DNA from: Nocardioides daejeonensis
GTDB lineage: Bacteria > Actinomycetota > Actinomycetes > Propionibacteriales > Nocardioidaceae
Assembly: GCF_003194585.1 (NCBI RefSeq)
Contig: NZ_QHKZ01000001.1
Span: 496,001-560,000, forward strand
Reading direction: 5' to 3'
DNA: 64,000 nucleotides
Shown: piece by piece, positions 62,590 to 64,000 of the stretch
How positions within the stretch are numbered: the first letter of the stretch is position 1
Layout of the letters: every line of letters starts with the position of its first letter
Notes under the pieces: model-generated
Seen by the model: only the letters and a program-made list of their open reading frames with translations
Databases searched by the model: none
Told to the model about the DNA's origin: nothing
Program-made: the position numbers and the translations under genes

Positions 62590-63354
62590 GTGCTCCGCGA
62601 CGATCTGGGGGTGGAGGTCGACCTGCCCGCCGCGGTCCGCCGGGTGGTCTGCCTGGTGCCCTCGCTAACCGAGGCGATCGCCGCGACGGCGCCGGAGCTG
62701 CTGGTCGGTGCCACGCAGTGGTGCAGCCATCCGCCCGACCTGGAGGTCGTCCGGGTGCGCGGCACCAAGAATCCCGACCTGGCCGCGATCCGCGCGCTGG
62801 CGCCCGACCTCGTAATCGCCAACGAGGAGGAGAACCGGGAGCTCGACGTACGTCGGCTCCGCGAGTCGGGCGTACCGGTCTGGGTGACGCGCACCGAGTC
62901 GGTGCCGCAGGCGATCATGGCGATGGAGAGGCTGCTCGTGGAGGTTCTCGACGTGGGACGCCCGGCCTGGCTCCAGGAGGCAGCGGGGCTGTGGCGGTCG
63001 GCGGCACCCGTGCGCGGGAGCGTGGCGGTGGCGATCTGGCGGGACCCCTGGATGGTGGTGGGCCGGGACACCTTCGCCGGCGACCTGCTGCGCCGCCTCG
63101 GCTGGCGCAACGTCTTCGTCGGTGCCGAGGATCGCTATCCGCGGGTGGAGCTCGCAGAGATCGGTGCTCTCCGCCCCGACCTCGTGCTTCTGCCCGACGA
63201 GCCCTACGTCTTCTCGGCCGACGACGGCCCCGAGGTGTTCGAGGGGATCGAGACCGTCCTGTTGAGCGGTCGGCTACTGACCTGGTACGGCCCTTCGCTG
63301 GTCGAGGCGCACGCGGAGTTGTCGAGATTGCTAGGACGTCCTACTATTTACTAG
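62590..63354 (+). CDS. BtuF-like helical-backbone substrate-binding protein without signal peptide
   Basis: 254 aa from GTG 62590, four bases after the permease, with AAGGAAG upstream. PF01497-type pattern: VRRVVCLVPSLTEAIAA, ALAPDLVIANEEENRELDVRRL, LRRLGWRNVFVGAEDRYPRVELAEIGALRPDLVLLPDEPYVF. There is neither signal peptide nor lipobox, so it is probably cytoplasmic. Such proteins are known beside B12-dependent enzymes; here icmF, a cobalamin enzyme, follows. A function in cobalamin binding or delivery is plausible but unproven. Confidence 0.85.
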   Translation: MLRDDLGVEVDLPAAVRRVVCLVPSLTEAIAATAPELLVGATQWCSHPPDLEVVRVRGTKNPDLAAIRALAPDLVIANEEENRELDVRRLRESGVPVWVTRTESVPQAIMAMERLLVEVLDVGRPAWLQEAAGLWRSAAPVRGSVAVAIWRDPWMVVGRDTFAGDLLRRLGWRNVFVGAEDRYPRVELAEIGALRPDLVLLPDEPYVFSADDGPEVFEGIETVLLSGRLLTWYGPSLVEAHAELSRLLGRPTIY

Positions 63355-63366
63355 GAAGTCCTACTA
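63331..63366. promoter_or_regulatory. Twin palindromic operators upstream of icmF
   Basis: CTAGGACGTCCTACTA (63331-63346) and CTAGGAAGTCCTACTA (63351-63366) are direct repeats differing at one base, 20 bp apart (two helical turns), each centred on a palindrome (TAGGACGTCCTA perfect; the other with one mismatch). They overlap the end of the BtuF-like gene. A TetR-type dimer pair is the likely ligand. Confidence 0.75.
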
Positions 63367-63383
63367 ACTCCAGGGAGTGGACC

Positions 63384-64000
63384 GTGACGCAGCTGCACCG
63401 GCCGGCCAACGCCGTGCGATTCGTGACCGCATCGAGCCTCTTCGACGGCCATGACGCCTCGATCAACATCATGCGGCGGATCCTGCAGAGCCAGGGCGTC
63501 GAGGTGATCCACCTCGGCCACAACCGCTCCGTCCAGGAGGTCGTCGAGGCTGCGGTCGAGGAGGACGTGCAGGGCGTGGCGGTCTCCTCCTACCAGGGCG
63601 GCCACGTCGAGTACTTCGAGTACCTCACCCAGTCGCTCGCCGAGCGCGGCGCCGGCCACGTCAAGGTCTACGGTGGCGGGGGCGGTGTGATCGTGCCCGA
63701 GGAGATCGCCCGGCTCAAGAGCAGCGGCGTCACCATCTTCTCGCCCGAGGACGGGCAGCGGATGGGTCTCGTGGGGATGATCAACTCGATGGTCCGCGCG
63801 TGCGACGTCGATCTCTGGCAGCAGCGTCAGGTCGACGTCGACGCTGTGCTCGCGGGTGACAGGTTCGCCGTCGCTCGCGCGGTGACGGGTGCCGAGAACG
63901 CCGAGCTGCCCGACGACTTCCGCGCCGAGCTCCTTGCCGCCGCCGCAGGCCGGCGGGTGCCGGTGCTCGGCATCACCGGCACCGGCGGATCCGGCAAGTC
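63384..64000 (+). CDS. icmF: Fused isobutyryl-CoA mutase IcmF, 5' part
   Basis: 205 residues to the window edge, starting at GTG 63384 with GGGAG before it. The B12-binding domain comes first (FVTASSLFDGHDASINIMRRILQSQGVEVIHLGHNRSV, with the DGHD cobalamin-ligand region, then VAVSSYQGGHVEYFEYL and KVYGGGGGVIVPEEI). The sequence then enters the MeaB-like G-protein chaperone domain (LGITGTGGSGKS, P-loop) at the window edge. Order B12-GTPase-mutase is the IcmF architecture. It interconverts isobutyryl- and n-butyryl-CoA with adenosylcobalamin, made with the help of the cobS/cobU genes. Confidence 0.9.
   Translation, partial: MTQLHRPANAVRFVTASSLFDGHDASINIMRRILQSQGVEVIHLGHNRSVQEVVEAAVEEDVQGVAVSSYQGGHVEYFEYLTQSLAERGAGHVKVYGGGGGVIVPEEIARLKSSGVTIFSPEDGQRMGLVGMINSMVRACDVDLWQQRQVDVDAVLAGDRFAVARAVTGAENAELPDDFRAELLAAAAGRRVPVLGITGTGGSGK

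Overview
This is GC-rich actinobacterial chromosome. The gene content (F420-type LLM oxidoreductase, BlaI/M56 pair, fused CydDC, GAF-ANTAR protein, ClgR, IcmF, many GTG starts and short or absent 5' leaders) best fits Nocardioides or a close relative in the Nocardioidaceae. That placement is inference from gene families and order. I see no tRNA, rRNA, CRISPR array, prophage or complete insertion sequence. Most of the window is core chromosome, with accessory material inserted at a few junctions.

Layout. 1-1825: an ABC-2 type exporter running off the left edge. 1977-2773: a small membrane protein and an HTH protein behind two tandem palindromic operators. 2796-11413: lipoate and 2-oxoacid dehydrogenase block (lipB, an epimerase-like protein, sucB, lpdA), then pepA and gcvT diverging from a 60-bp gap. 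11443-12566: an AbiEi/DUF559 nuclease-like gene bracketed by two near-identical palindromes. 12599-14754: cobS and an MBL-CobU fusion. 14896-20728: a small acidic protein, thyA, folA, an LLM oxidoreductase, dapA and rnj. 20792-31831: secreted Ig-like protein, NarL-type two-component system, fused cydDC, cydB, cydA, and a blaI/M56 pair whose double operator lies between blaI and cydA. 31835-35116: a nested inverted-repeat element and a large secreted M4-type protease. 35365-41815: ftsK, a RodZ-like protein, rimO, pgsA. 42110-47428: secreted 5'-nucleotidase and secreted endonuclease. 47592-53212: clgR, and the lhr-nei repair operon. 53332-58915: secreted GH16 enzyme and a stress locus (dps, DUF6328, GAF-ANTAR, a Rho_N-like protein, a SigB/SigF-type sigma factor and a three-domain PP2C-HATPase-STAS protein). 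58981-64000: acyltransferase, a DsbA-like protein, an ABC exporter, a leaderless-type (no signal peptide) BtuF-like protein and the 5' end of icmF.

The backbone dapA-rnj ... ftsK-rodZ-rimO-pgsA ... clgR resembles the order known from mycobacteria, with accessory blocks inserted between rnj and ftsK (respiration, sensing, secreted protease) and between pgsA and clgR (secreted phosphoesterases). Three of the secreted enzymes share a lysine-rich C-terminal Ig-like domain. The likely circuits are: BlaI/M56 controlling cytochrome bd; an alternative sigma factor with matching promoters before dps and its own upstream gene; and a SigE-like promoter before clgR. Many genes have a TANNNT -10 box 6-8 nt before the start codon and so are probably translated from leaderless mRNAs.
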